In this document: piece by piece, positions 9,604 to 18,706 of the stretch
Layout of the letters: every line of letters begins with the position of its first letter
How positions within the stretch are numbered: position 1 is the first letter of the stretch
Origin: Chryseobacterium sp. KACC 21268
GTDB taxonomy: Bacteria; Bacteroidota; Bacteroidia; Flavobacteriales; Weeksellaceae
DNA length: 64,000 nt
Assembly (NCBI GenBank): GCA_028736075.1
Contig: CP117875.1
Coordinates: 1 to 64,000 of the forward strand
Reading direction: 5' to 3'
Program-made: the position numbers and the translations under genes
Notes under the pieces: model-generated
What the model saw: only the letters and a program-made list of their open reading frames with translations
What the model was told of the DNA's origin: nothing
Databases searched by the model: none

Positions 9604-10446
9604 TTATTTTTCATTAAAATATATTTTACCAGAAACCAATTTTGCTCTGGCAACTTCCAGCTCCTCTTCCGAAATAGGATTTTTGGTTAGGTCGATTGAT
9701 TGTAATAAAACCAAATTCGAAAGGTCTAAATTGAACGAAGAAATCTTGTTGTTTTCCAAGCCGAGCACTTTCAAACTCTTCAATCGATTTAATTCTGGAG
9801 CAATTTTCTCGATCTGATTATTTTCCAAAAACAAACCCCACAAGTTTGGAAGATCATAAATGAAATTTGGAATCGTCTTGACTTTGTTATTATTAAGATT
9901 GATTCGCTTCAATTTTTTAAGGTTTGCAATTTCAGCAGGTATTTCCTCAAACTGATTATGATCGAGAAACAGATCTTCCAAATTTTTAAGGTTTGAGAAA
10001 GAAGCAGGTAATGCTGTCAAATTGTTTCCGGTAAAATAAACATCGTTCAAATTGGTCAGTTTTCCAATATCTTTAGGTAATTCTATAAATCGACAGCGGT
10101 CGAAGGCGAGTTCTTCAAGATTTTTTAAATCAGTAATAGAGTTGGGAATTTTGGAAAGTGATCTATTATCCACGATTTTGAGCGTTCTCAAATTTTGCAA
10201 ACGACCAAGTGACTCCGGAAGTCTTTTTAATTTTGGATTAAAGGCAATAATCAGAGTTTCCAAATTCACCAATCGATCAATAGATTCGGGAAGTTCTACA
10301 ATATTTCCATCATCAGAAATTGATAATTGTTTGACCTTTAGAGGATCTTTGAACGCCTCTTCCAAAGATCCATAGAATTTTTTCTGAGCATTGAAAAAAC
10401 TACTTATCAAAATAAACATCAAGAAAATAAATCTGGCTTTACTCAT
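9604..10446 (-). CDS. Secreted leucine-rich repeat protein
   Basis: The 280-residue protein has a signal peptide (MSKARFIFLMFILISSFFNAQ) followed by about nine leucine-rich repeats of roughly 23 residues. The repeat pattern is L..L..L.L..N.L..LP..I..L, as in LETLIIAFNPKLKRLPESLG or LEDLFLDHNQFEEIPAEIA. Such repeats form a curved solenoid used for protein binding. The protein has no membrane anchor, T9SS sorting domain or enzyme domain, so it is probably periplasmic or surface-associated. Its partner cannot be predicted. It is a single-gene unit between two near-identical terminators, which suggests that it may have been inserted between maeB and ruvA. Confidence 0.9.
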   Translation of the reverse strand: MSKARFIFLMFILISSFFNAQKKFYGSLEEAFKDPLKVKQLSISDDGNIVELPESIDRLVNLETLIIAFNPKLKRLPESLGRLQNLRTLKIVDNRSLSKIPNSITDLKNLEELAFDRCRFIELPKDIGKLTNLNDVYFTGNNLTALPASFSNLKNLEDLFLDHNQFEEIPAEIANLKKLKRINLNNNKVKTIPNFIYDLPNLWGLFLENNQIEKIAPELNRLKSLKVLGLENNKISSFNLDLSNLVLLQSIDLTKNPISEEELEVARAKLVSGKIYFNEK

Positions 10447-10498
10447 ATTTCAATTTTAAAAATGAATGTCGAAAGGACTAAGATAGAGATACTAAAAC

Positions 10499-10536
10499 AA
10501 AAAAGCCATCTTAGTTAACTAAAATGGCTTTTTTAT
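10499..10536 (-). terminator. Terminator after maeB
   Basis: Hairpin AGCCATTTTAGTT-AACTAAGATGGCT with T runs, located between the maeB stop and the start of the LRR gene. Confidence 0.8.
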
Positions 10537-10552
10537 TCTGTATTAAATTATT

Positions 10553-12835
10553 TTATTTTTTCTCTTTCGTCTGTGCGTCCAAAACTGCAATCGTAGCAAG
10601 ATTGACGATCTCGTCCACACTCGATCTCATTTGAAGAACGTGAACTGGCTGATCCAATCCCATCAAGATCGGTCCGATGGTTTGAGCCGCCTTCATTCCT
10701 CTGATGATTTTGTAAGAAAGGTTTGCACTTTCAAGATTTGGGAAGACCAAAACGTTGGCCGGGTTTGTTCCTAATTTAGAGAATGGATAATCTGCCAAGT
10801 GGTCGCTGTTCAAAGCGAAATCTGGTTGGATCTCTCCATCAACGACCATTTTCGGATATTTCTCGTGAAGAATTTTTACTGCTGCCGCTACTTTTTTGGA
10901 AGATTCTCCTTTTGCGGAGAAGTTCTCGTAACCTAACATTGCAATTCTTGGTTCGATCGCAAAAGACTTCACCGTGATCTCTGCCATTTTTGCAATATCA
11001 ACCAGATCTTCTGCGGAAGGATTTTTATTAATGGAAGTATCTGCGAAGAATAATGGTTTCTTCTCTGTCAAGATCATCATCATCGCCGCCACTTTGTTCA
11101 CACCTGGTTTTTTGGAGATGATCTCTAGAACTGGTTTCAGGATCGATGCATAACTTTTCGAAAATCCAACGATCAATGCATCTGTATCACCGTGCTCCAA
11201 CATCAATGGACCGAAGTAATCGCGTTGTCTTACGTAGCGTTTCGCTTTATATTCGTTGATTCCTTTTCGGTTTCTTTTGTTCCAAAGGGTTTCTCTATAT
11301 TTCTTACGCGTTTCTTTGTTCTCATCATCATTCGGATCGATGATCGGAATATCGAGATCCATCCCAAATTCCGCCATTCTTTCTTTGATGAGTTTTTTGT
11401 TTCCTAAAAGACTTGGGTAAGCAATGCCTTCTTCTTGTAGAATCTGTGCTGCTTTCAGAATATTGTATTCTTCTCCGTTTCCAAGCGTTACTCTTTTTGG
11501 ATTTGCTTTGGCGCGGTTTTGCATCATTCGGACTAGTTTTTCATCTCGTCCCATTCTGTCCAGTAATTGATTTTCGTAAGCTTCGAAATCCTCGATCGGT
11601 TTTCCAGCGATCCCACTTTCCATAGCTGCTTTTGCAACAGCGATAGAAACTTTGGTGATCAATCTGTTATCAAATGGTTTCGGGATGAAATACTCTTTCC
11701 CGAAACTCATATTCGTTACGTTGTAGGCCAGTTTTACCATTTCAGGAACTGGTTCTTTTGCGATTTCTGCCAACGCATAAACTGCTGCCAACTTCATTGC
11801 TTCGTTGATTCCTCTTGCCTGAACATCCAATGCACCGCGGAAAATGTATGGGAAACCAAGAACATTGTTCACCTGATTAGGATAGTCACTTCGTCCGGTT
11901 GCCATCATCACGTCTGGTCTTGTTGCCAATGCCAGATCATAACTGATCTCAGGATCTGGATTTGCCAAAGCAAAAACAATCGGATTTTCTGACATCGAAA
12001 GCAACATCTCTGCAGACATCACATTTCCTTTTGACAAACCGATGAAAACATCAGAACCTTTGATAGCATCTTCCAAAGTATCGATATCCGTTTGAGCTAT
12101 GAAATCCAGTTTCTCGGGTGTCAAGTTTTCTCTTCTTTGATTGATGACACCTTTGCTGTCACACATCAATATATTTTTTGGATCAAGACCTAATGAAATG
12201 TACAATTTCGCACAAGCTACTGCAGCAGCTCCAGCTCCATTGATCACCATTTTCACTTCCCCTATTTTCTTTCCTGCAATTTCCAAAGCGTTGATCAAAG
12301 CGGCTGCGGAGATAATTGCGGTTCCGTGCTGATCATCGTGCATCAATGGAATATCCAATTCTTCTTTCAGTCTTTGTTCTATATAGAATGCTTCTGGCGC
12401 TTTGATATCTTCAAGATTAATTCCTCCGAACGTTGGCGCGATCGCTTTTACCGTTTCGATGAATTTGTCTGGATCTTTTTCGTTGATCTCAATATCAAAA
12501 ACATTGATGCCTGCGAAGATCTTGAAAAGCAAACCTTTTCCTTCCATTACTGGTTTTGAAGCTTCGGGACCAATGTCACCTAGACCTAGAACGGCTGTTC
12601 CATTGGAGATCACGGCAACTAGATTTCCTTTGGATGTATATTCGTAAACTTTTTGAGGATCATCGTGGATCGCCATACAAGGCACGGCAACACCTGGAGA
12701 ATAAGCCAGCGAAAGATCTCTTTGTGATGAATGCGGTTTTGAAGGAATGACTTCGATCTTACCTTTTGGTTCCTGACTGTGATAATCTAAAGCGGCCTTA
12801 TCGAAAGCGATCTGATCTCTTGAATTTTTTGACAT
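10553..12835 (-). CDS. maeB: NADP-dependent malic enzyme (MaeB type)
   Basis: Converts malate to pyruvate and CO2 with reduction of NADP+. The 760 residues match the two-domain bacterial form. Residues 1 to about 430 are the malic enzyme with its N-terminal PSKPHSSQRDLSLAYSPGV, the MHDDQHGTA signature and the Rossmann motif INGAGAAAVACA. Residues from about 450 to the end are a phosphotransacetylase-like domain, which in E. coli MaeB is regulatory rather than catalytic (acetyl-CoA inhibition). It probably supplies NADPH and links the TCA cycle to pyruvate. It is a single-gene unit. Confidence 0.96.
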   Translation of the reverse strand: MSKNSRDQIAFDKAALDYHSQEPKGKIEVIPSKPHSSQRDLSLAYSPGVAVPCMAIHDDPQKVYEYTSKGNLVAVISNGTAVLGLGDIGPEASKPVMEGKGLLFKIFAGINVFDIEINEKDPDKFIETVKAIAPTFGGINLEDIKAPEAFYIEQRLKEELDIPLMHDDQHGTAIISAAALINALEIAGKKIGEVKMVINGAGAAAVACAKLYISLGLDPKNILMCDSKGVINQRRENLTPEKLDFIAQTDIDTLEDAIKGSDVFIGLSKGNVMSAEMLLSMSENPIVFALANPDPEISYDLALATRPDVMMATGRSDYPNQVNNVLGFPYIFRGALDVQARGINEAMKLAAVYALAEIAKEPVPEMVKLAYNVTNMSFGKEYFIPKPFDNRLITKVSIAVAKAAMESGIAGKPIEDFEAYENQLLDRMGRDEKLVRMMQNRAKANPKRVTLGNGEEYNILKAAQILQEEGIAYPSLLGNKKLIKERMAEFGMDLDIPIIDPNDDENKETRKKYRETLWNKRNRKGINEYKAKRYVRQRDYFGPLMLEHGDTDALIVGFSKSYASILKPVLEIISKKPGVNKVAAMMMILTEKKPLFFADTSINKNPSAEDLVDIAKMAEITVKSFAIEPRIAMLGYENFSAKGESSKKVAAAVKILHEKYPKMVVDGEIQPDFALNSDHLADYPFSKLGTNPANVLVFPNLESANLSYKIIRGMKAAQTIGPILMGLDQPVHVLQMRSSVDEIVNLATIAVLDAQTKEKK

Positions 12836-12898
12836 TTTTAATTTCTTTTGAGTGGATCAATTGGTTGAATAGGATCCACAGGTTTTTATTATGACTCT

Positions 12899-13089
12899 GC
12901 TGCGTAAGGGCGGAGGGCATTGTTGGAGCTCTTTTTCTGTTTTTCTACAAGCGTCGTTCGAGAACCTCAGGTTGATAAAAACAGAAAAAAGAGACTGCCC
13001 GTAGACCGGCCCGCTTGTTTTTTGCTGGACCGAAACTGTCGTTTTAAAGACGCCGCGTGATCAGCAAAAACAAAGGGATACGCCCAAAT
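12899..13089 (+). repeat. Palindromic element A1 (two hairpins)
   Basis: This intergenic element contains the GGAGCTCTTTTT core and ends in CGCCCAAAT, both shared with four other elements in the window. It holds two long imperfect hairpins. One pairs CTCTTTTTCTGTTTTT with AAAAACAGAAAAAAGAG (about 12930-12993). The other pairs CTTGTTTTTTGCTG with CAGCAAAAACAAAG (about 13012-13073). Its left end is unlike that of the other copies. No gene is visible. Confidence 0.65.
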
Positions 13090-13101
13090 ATTTGTGCAAA
13101 G

Positions 13102-13962
13102 TTAAAGCTTTGGAATGATATAGTCACGATGATAATTCACCAGACTTTCTATCGGTTTTTGAACAACGGTCCCAATTTTCAAATGGAAATCCGAGGCTGC
13201 TGCACGTAAAATATCCTCGAAAAAGTAGGCAATCGAACCTATGAAATTGACCTCGCTGCTGCGACACTCTTCGTACGGCATCACCTGAAACTCAAGGAAA
13301 TTCTTGAGTTCTTTGTAGATGAAATTCTGAAAATACGGATGCGTTTTTCGGTCCACAATGAAGCGTGTAAAATCTGCCATATAAGCGTTCGCCCGTGGAT
13401 TGTGGTACATATTTTTGAGCAGATCATCGATGTTCAACTGATAAATCTCAGTAAACTGCTGGTGCAGATCTGGCGGTAGTTTCTTCATAAAATAATGACG
13501 CACCAATTGCTTTCCGAGTGCACTTCCGCTGCCTTCGTCACCAATGAGAAATCCTAACGAAGGTAATTCTGTCTTGACTTTTTCGCCATCAAAGTAGCAC
13601 GCATTGGAGCCCGTTCCCAGAATGCAGACAATCGCCGGAACACCTCTGTAAGCCGCATACGCCGCCGCCAAAAGGTCTTCTTTGATATTGACCTGCGCAT
13701 TAAGAAACACTTTTTGAATCTCTCGCTCGACAATCAATCTGTTTTCTGGCGTTCCGCAGCCGGAGCCGTAGAAGAAGATATTTTCTATGTAATCGTGGAA
13801 TTTGGAAAGTGCCTGATTGTTTTCTATTTCGGGCGCAATCAATTCTGCTTTTATAATATTAGGATTGAAACCGATGGTCTCGGTCTTGAGTACTTCTGTA
13901 CCATCATTTTCCAGGATAACCCAGTCGCATTTGGTAGACCCTCCATCAACAATAGCAATCAT
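13102..13962 (-). CDS. BadF/BadG-type kinase (GlcNAc kinase-like)
   Basis: ASKHA-fold ATPase of the BadF/BadG/BcrA/BcrD family, 286 residues. The phosphate-1 loop (IVDGGSTKCDWVI) is at the N-terminus, the phosphate-2 motif is CILGTGSNAC, and GDEGSGSALGKQLV follows. In flavobacteria such proteins are annotated as N-acetylglucosamine kinases, phosphorylating amino sugars recovered from peptidoglycan or chitin. The family also contains benzoyl-CoA reductase activators, but the Cys cluster expected for those is not seen. The substrate is inferred from the family. It stands alone between element A1 and a small gene. Confidence 0.88.
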   Translation of the reverse strand: MIAIVDGGSTKCDWVILENDGTEVLKTETIGFNPNIIKAELIAPEIENNQALSKFHDYIENIFFYGSGCGTPENRLIVEREIQKVFLNAQVNIKEDLLAAAYAAYRGVPAIVCILGTGSNACYFDGEKVKTELPSLGFLIGDEGSGSALGKQLVRHYFMKKLPPDLHQQFTEIYQLNIDDLLKNMYHNPRANAYMADFTRFIVDRKTHPYFQNFIYKELKNFLEFQVMPYEECRSSEVNFIGSIAYFFEDILRAAASDFHLKIGTVVQKPIESLVNYHRDYIIPKL

Positions 13963-14016
13963 ATATATATGTTTTAAAACGCTAATGTAATATTTTTTGG
14001 GAAGATTTTGTGAGAA

Positions 14017-14271
14017 TTATGTGGATTTGCCGTCTTGTACCAACCAATCTTCTATCTCATCTTCCAGGTAGGAAGTCTGAAGTTTTATGGCATTGATGAA
14101 ATCGTCGGGAATGCTCTCTGCAGTCTCGTTGCTTTCCATATCCCAGAGTTCATCGGACATCCATTCATATTCTGAATAGATTCTTTTGAACCTGGAACTG
14201 CTTTTTTCCAATTCCTCTATTTTTTTTTGTTGAGGCAGAAATTTTCTGTACGGTCTGTTAGAATTTTTCAT
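14017..14271 (-). CDS. Small conserved-looking hypothetical protein
   Basis: An 84-residue protein without signal peptide or membrane segment. The N-terminal third is basic (NRPYRKFLPQQKK), and the rest is acidic and helical with many Trp, Tyr and Glu residues (SEYEWMSDELWDMESNE..., EDEIEDWLVQDG). No family is recognised. It lies 54 bp upstream of the BadF-type kinase gene on the same strand and may share its transcript. The coding call rests on the ATG start, the biased composition and the lack of competing ORFs. Confidence 0.6.
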   Translation of the reverse strand: MKNSNRPYRKFLPQQKKIEELEKSSSRFKRIYSEYEWMSDELWDMESNETAESIPDDFINAIKLQTSYLEDEIEDWLVQDGKST

Positions 14272-14533
14272 TTTTTGTAATAATTATTTTGTGAGTGTGG
14301 TGCCTTGACTACTGATGAAAAAATGTCCCGGCTGAATTTCTAGAGCCAGGAGTACAATATAACATCGATTAATATTAAGATTTCCGTAAATAATTAGACT
14401 AAAAATAATTAAATATGCAATGATATTTTCTAAAACCTTAATATTAAATAAATGTAAAAATAATATTGATATAAAAAAATAATTTAACTATTATTTAAAA
14501 AGATTTAACAAATCGTATAAATTTGCAAACGAA

Positions 14534-14992
14534 ATGAAACAATTACTACTTCGTCACAAACAAGTCCTACTCTTCATCATCGCTGGTGGATTAAGCGCCA
14601 TTGTAGAAATCGGGAGCTTCAAAATCCTAAGCGTTTATCTTCCAAAAATGTTTGCAAGTGAATATAATCTGTACGGAATCAAATATCCGTTTAGCAATAT
14701 TTTCTCTACAAGTTGTGGAATCATTACGAATTATTTTCTGAGCATCTGGTTTGTGTTTGAACGAGGGAAACATTCAAAGCGGAAAGAGTTCGCTTATTTT
14801 ATTTCTGTTTCGGTGGTTTCCACATTTATCAGTTTGATTTTGTTCCAGATTCTTTACCATTATGTTTTCAAAGACGCAGTGGATTTAGGTTTCTATGTAT
14901 TGTCTCAAGAAATGATGAGTAAAATAAGTTCTATCTTGATTGTTTCGCTTCTCAATTATTCTGTAAAGAAAAAAGTGATATTTAACGGATAA
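14534..14992 (+). CDS. GtrA family membrane protein
   Basis: A 152-residue GtrA-like protein with four predicted transmembrane helices: residues about 12-32, 47-70, 84-108 and 126-145. GtrA proteins are thought to flip or present polyprenyl-linked sugars for cell-surface glycan synthesis. The glycine-rich first helix FIIAGGLSAIVEIGSFK is typical. A -7 element TAAATTTG at 14518-14525 lies just ahead of the ATG, so the leader would be very short. The acyltransferase gene follows after 31 bp on the same strand. Confidence 0.85.
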   Translation: MKQLLLRHKQVLLFIIAGGLSAIVEIGSFKILSVYLPKMFASEYNLYGIKYPFSNIFSTSCGIITNYFLSIWFVFERGKHSKRKEFAYFISVSVVSTFISLILFQILYHYVFKDAVDLGFYVLSQEMMSKISSILIVSLLNYSVKKKVIFNG

Positions 14993-15023
14993 AATCATAT
15001 TTTTGAACCAAATAGATTATTAA

Positions 15024-15752
15024 ATGAAGGTTTTGTTGGTTTATGCCTGGCGGTTTTGGATGATAGTTGTGGCGACTATTTTCACATTGATTTTTTTTCT
15101 CCCAGTTTATCTCTTATCCATCCGCAAGGAAGATTACAAAGCCTGCTACTTCTTCATCCGCATCTGGGCGATGGGGATTTTCTACGGCACTGGTTTTCGC
15201 TACCGAATCATTAATAAGACCGATAAAAAAATCGATAAAAATCAGCCGTATGTCATCATTTCCAACCATACTTCTTTGATGGATGTGATGATTCCGTGCA
15301 TCCTTTTCCCCAATCATCCACTTTGCTACGTTGGTAAAAAGGAACTTGAGAAGATTCCGGTTTTTGGAAGTGTGTACAGAAGAGTCTGCGTGATGGTGGA
15401 CCGGAAAAGTGCGAGAAGCCGCGCCGACGTTTACAGAAGATGTGCTGAGAGAATGCAGGACGGACAAAGCGTTGTCATCTTCCCAGAAGGTGGCGTTCCT
15501 GATGACACGAGTATTATTCTTGATGATTTCAAAGACGGCGCTTTTATCCTTTCTACCAAACATCAGTTTCCAATTGCCGTTTACACTTTTGTTGGACTTA
15601 AGGAAATGTTTCCTTTTGATAATAAAAAAGGATATCCTGGCCGCGTTGATATTTTCTTCAATGATATCTTGACGCCGGACGCTCCTTTGAAAGAACTCAA
15701 AGAAAAAGCGCACGAGGAAATGCGATTGTCCCTTATTGAGAAATTAAAATAA
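15024..15752 (+). CDS. 1-acyl-sn-glycerol-3-phosphate acyltransferase family
   Basis: Membrane-bound lysophospholipid acyltransferase of the PlsC/LPLAT superfamily, 242 residues. An N-terminal membrane helix (about residues 3-32) precedes the catalytic NHxxxxD motif NHTSLMD. Motif II (YRRVCVMVDRKSARS) and the substrate-binding motif FPEGGVPDD follow, the last replacing the more usual FPEGTR. The likely reaction is acyl transfer to lysophosphatidic acid or another lysolipid at the inner membrane. Which acceptor it uses cannot be read from the sequence, since flavobacteria encode several paralogues, including ornithine- and glycine-lipid enzymes. Confidence 0.9.
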   Translation: MKVLLVYAWRFWMIVVATIFTLIFFLPVYLLSIRKEDYKACYFFIRIWAMGIFYGTGFRYRIINKTDKKIDKNQPYVIISNHTSLMDVMIPCILFPNHPLCYVGKKELEKIPVFGSVYRRVCVMVDRKSARSRADVYRRCAERMQDGQSVVIFPEGGVPDDTSIILDDFKDGAFILSTKHQFPIAVYTFVGLKEMFPFDNKKGYPGRVDIFFNDILTPDAPLKELKEKAHEEMRLSLIEKLK

Positions 15753-15824
15753 TTATTCTACCAATAAGACTTTTTACTTACATTTGTTTTTGAATATTAA
15801 CCTTAAATTAACATTAAATAAATA

Positions 15825-17273
15825 ATGGAAACACAAAAAACCAATTGGGCACAGTTTATCCCGCTCGTCACCGTTTTTTTCTTCTGGGGATTTGTCGCGG
15901 CAAGTAACGACATCTTGATTCCAGTTTTCAAAAAAGCATTCGATTTGACACAAGGTCAAAGTCAGCTCGTGTCCGTCGCATTCTACATTGCCTACACAGT
16001 TGGTTCCATCATTTATATGTTGATTTCATTGGCAATCGGAAAAGATTTGGTCAATAAGATTGGTTATAAAAACGGATTGGCGTTAGGACTCACGATTTCG
16101 GCTTTGGGAACATTACTATTCTATCCTGCTGCAAATCTTCAATCCTTTCCGTTGATGCTTGCCGGATTGTTTACCGTAGCATTAGGATTCTCATTACAAC
16201 AAACTGTGGCGAATCCATTGGCAATTGCGCTTGGACCTATTACAACCGGTTCTCAGCGATTGACCTTGGCTGGAGGAATCAACAATCTTGGAACCACTAT
16301 TGGACCATTGATCGTGAGTTTTGCCATCTTTGGTTCTGCTGCTTCCGAGAATACCAATATGAGTATCGAAAGTGTAAAAATCCCTTACCTGGTTTTGGGT
16401 GTAGCATTTTTAGCAGTAGCGATTTTGCTTAAATTATCTTCTTTGCCAGAACATCCAGCGACCATAGAAGAAACGGCAACAGAAGAAGGCGGCGCAAAAA
16501 ATTCCGCTTTGAAGTATCCTCAATTGCTATTGGGAATGCTGGCCATCTTCATCTATGTAGGTGTAGAAGTTTCTACTGCAAGTAATTTGCCTGCGTATAT
16601 GGAAACTATCGTGAATTCTCAAACAGGCGTTCTTTATACTTTGCAAGAAGTTTCTCCATTCATTTCGCTTTATTGGGCGAGTTTGATGATTGGCCGTTGG
16701 ACAGGTGCTGTAGAAGCTTTCACAGACAATATGAGTCTTCAAAAAATCTTACGTTTCGTTGCACCATATTTAGCTTTCGGTGTTTTCCTTTTGGTAAATG
16801 CTGTTGCTAAGCACGACCTTTCTCCTTTCTATGTTTATGGACTAATCATTTTGGTATTGATTGGTGCTGATATGGCAAGCAAGGGAAATCCCGCAAGAAT
16901 GCTATTAATTTTCTCAGCACTTGGAATCATTGCAATTACGATTGGAATGTTTACAGACGGCATCGTGAGTATCTACGCTTTCACCAGTGTTGGATTGTTC
17001 TGTAGTACGCTTTGGCCTTGTATTTTCACATTGGCAGTTAGTGGCCTTGGAAAACACACGAGTCAAGGAAGCAGTTTCCTTATTATGATGATTATGGGTG
17101 GTGGAATTGTAAGCTGGCTACAAGGTGTGGTTTCTGAAAGTATTGGAATTCAGCACAGTTATATCGTTGGGATTTTATGTTTTGCCTACTTGGCTTTCTA
17201 TGCTTGGAAAGTGAGTGGAATCCTAAGAAACCAAGGTATTAGTTTTGATAAAAAAGTTTCAGGTGGACACTAA
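15825..17273 (+). CDS. Sugar:H+ symporter of the FucP/GluP MFS family
   Basis: Major facilitator superfamily transporter of 482 residues with 12 predicted helices and an N-terminal signature typical of FucP-like transporters (PLVTVFFFWGFVAASNDILIP..KKAFDLT). Such proteins import glucose, galactose, fucose or N-acetyl sugars with protons. The central loop around residues 215-230 is acidic (EETATEEGG). A -7-like element TACATTTG lies at 15779-15786. The DUF3810 gene overlaps its 3' end. Together with the two amylases in the window it fits starch or disaccharide use, but this link is inferred. Confidence 0.92.
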   Translation: METQKTNWAQFIPLVTVFFFWGFVAASNDILIPVFKKAFDLTQGQSQLVSVAFYIAYTVGSIIYMLISLAIGKDLVNKIGYKNGLALGLTISALGTLLFYPAANLQSFPLMLAGLFTVALGFSLQQTVANPLAIALGPITTGSQRLTLAGGINNLGTTIGPLIVSFAIFGSAASENTNMSIESVKIPYLVLGVAFLAVAILLKLSSLPEHPATIEETATEEGGAKNSALKYPQLLLGMLAIFIYVGVEVSTASNLPAYMETIVNSQTGVLYTLQEVSPFISLYWASLMIGRWTGAVEAFTDNMSLQKILRFVAPYLAFGVFLLVNAVAKHDLSPFYVYGLIILVLIGADMASKGNPARMLLIFSALGIIAITIGMFTDGIVSIYAFTSVGLFCSTLWPCIFTLAVSGLGKHTSQGSSFLIMMIMGGGIVSWLQGVVSESIGIQHSYIVGILCFAYLAFYAWKVSGILRNQGISFDKKVSGGH

Positions 17274-18312
17274 AAAGAACATCTTTCTTAAAAATAAATT
17301 TTGGGCAATCATTCTGGTTGCCCAATTTTCGTTATTCTACATCCTATCGAAAATAGATTTCGCCGTTGATTTCTTTTCGCATCTTTTTGAATGGAAAAAG
17401 AACTTTCACGTCCTTCTATTTTCGAAGTTTGGATTTTCTGTTGGTGATGTTATTTATACGCTTGTTTCACTGTATTTGGTCTTTGCAATCATTAATCTTA
17501 TTAGAAAGAAAAAGAGTGAGACACTAAAGCAACTATTTATTTTTACTAATGTTGCCTACTTCATCTATCAATGTTTTTGGGGAATGCTTTATTTCCAAAC
17601 TCCCATCATCAAAAAACTCCCGAAAAAAGATATTACTGAACAAGATTTAAAAAACCTGACCATCAAATATCTCGCACTTTGCAAAGAAACGAGAGAACAA
17701 GTTTCTGAAGACAAGAGAGGAATTTTTATCATTAATGATTTAAAGAAAATTGAGATGGAGATACTTTCTCAACAAAAGAATTTGCCGCGAAATATCACTT
17801 CAAAAAATTCCGTTGCAATCTTATCTGTTAAACCAAGTCTGTACAATCAGGCGATGAATTATACGGGCATTTTAGGCTACTATAATCCTTTCACGGCTGA
17901 ATCACAATTCAACCCCAATTTACCTTCTACACAACTTCCTTTTACGCTTGCTCACGAGATGTCGCATCAGATGGGATTTGCCCGCGAACAGGAAGCCAGT
18001 TTTATTGCTTATCTGTGTGCTAAAAACTCGGAGAATCAAGATTTGAAATACAGCACTCAGCTTTATGTTTTAAAAAGTTTGTTGAGAAATCTGTCCATCA
18101 AAGATGAATCATTTGTCAAAAATATTTTATCCAATTATTCCGACAAAATGAAAAAGGACAGAAATAGCGAAATCGAGTTTTTGAAAAATCACGAAAGTGT
18201 ATTGGCCGATGTTTTTGGATTCACAAACGACCTATTCCTAAAATCCAATCAGCAGGATGGCAGCATTACTTATTCTTACTTCATCACCCTTGTTGCTCTT
18301 TATGAAGCATAA
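17263..18312 (+). CDS. DUF3810 membrane metallopeptidase-like protein
   Basis: DUF3810 family membrane protein of about 350 residues. Three hydrophobic helices occupy the first 120 residues (FWAIILVAQFSLFYIL, VGDVIYTLVSLYLVF, FTNVAYFIYQCFWGMLYF). A cytosolic or periplasmic domain follows with the zinc-peptidase motif HEMSHQMGFAREQEASF, that is HExxH with a downstream Glu. The family is widespread in Bacteroidota and has no known substrate. No ATG is available. A TTG at 17245 or a GTG at 17263 would both overlap the transporter gene, and I chose the shorter overlap. A hairpin follows the stop. Confidence 0.85.
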   Translation: MDTKKNIFLKNKFWAIILVAQFSLFYILSKIDFAVDFFSHLFEWKKNFHVLLFSKFGFSVGDVIYTLVSLYLVFAIINLIRKKKSETLKQLFIFTNVAYFIYQCFWGMLYFQTPIIKKLPKKDITEQDLKNLTIKYLALCKETREQVSEDKRGIFIINDLKKIEMEILSQQKNLPRNITSKNSVAILSVKPSLYNQAMNYTGILGYYNPFTAESQFNPNLPSTQLPFTLAHEMSHQMGFAREQEASFIAYLCAKNSENQDLKYSTQLYVLKSLLRNLSIKDESFVKNILSNYSDKMKKDRNSEIEFLKNHESVLADVFGFTNDLFLKSNQQDGSITYSYFITLVALYEA

Positions 18313-18316
18313 AAAA

Positions 18317-18342
18317 AGAATCGTACACGAGGTACGATTCTA
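18317..18342. terminator. Hairpin after DUF3810 gene
   Basis: Perfect stem AGAATCGTAC-ACGAG-GTACGATTCT. The T run lies on the minus strand, so it would terminate leftward transcription better than rightward. Confidence 0.55.
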
Positions 18343-18549
18343 AAAACACAAATGATGAAAAAAAATTTATTGCTCCTGAGTGATTGTCTCAAAAGCCCTG
18401 TAAAAGTACAACATTCATACATAACCTCCAAATGTTTTTGGAAAATAATTCAAATAAGATTCAAAGCTTCTAATAATCAAAACAATAGAAATATTATTCT
18501 TTACATAAAATGCTTCATATTGAAGCATTTTAAAATTTGAAACAAAAAA

Positions 18550-18581
18550 AACTCTCTTCTTTTAATTAAGAAGAGAGTTTT
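18550..18581 (-). terminator. Terminator after tRNA-Met
   Basis: Stem ACTCTCTTCT / AGAAGAGAGT with an AT loop, followed on the minus strand by eight T. It lies 6 bp below the tRNA 3' end. Confidence 0.85.
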
Positions 18582-18586
18582 AGGAG

Positions 18587-18660
18587 TAGCGAAGACGGGA
18601 ATTGAACCCGTGACCTCAGGGTTATGAATCCTGCGCTCTAACCAACTGAGCTACCTCGCC
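18587..18660 (-). tRNA. tRNA-Met (CAT)
   Basis: A complete 74-nt cloverleaf read on the minus strand: acceptor GGCGAGG/CTTCGCT, D arm with AGCTCAGTTGGTTAGAGC, anticodon loop TTCATAA (anticodon CAT at 18626-18624), and T arm CGGGTTCAATTCCCG. The discriminator base is A, and CCA is not encoded. The first pair is G-U rather than the C:A mismatch of initiator tRNA, so this is the elongator type. A tRNA-Ile2 with lysidine is a less likely alternative. Confidence 0.95.
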
Positions 18661-18672
18661 ATTTTTGTGGTG

Positions 18673-18703
18673 CAAATATAGGGATATTTTGCATTTCCAC
18701 AAA
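18673..18703 (-). promoter_or_regulatory. tRNA-Met promoter
   Basis: Minus-strand -7 element TATATTTG at 18680-18673 and TTTG at 18703-18700, spacing 19 bp, directly ahead of the tRNA. Confidence 0.75.
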
Positions 18704-18706
18704 TTT

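Noticed and set aside
17245-17262. TTG start of DUF3810 18 bp further upstream
   Set aside because: It would increase the overlap with the transporter gene without better support; the start remains uncertain.
18352-18540. 62-residue ORF between DUF3810 and tRNA-Met
   Set aside because: Lys/Asn/Ile-rich random-looking translation with no promoter or domain, and it contains a hairpin (AAAATGCTTCA..TGAAGCATTTT). Probably intergenic.
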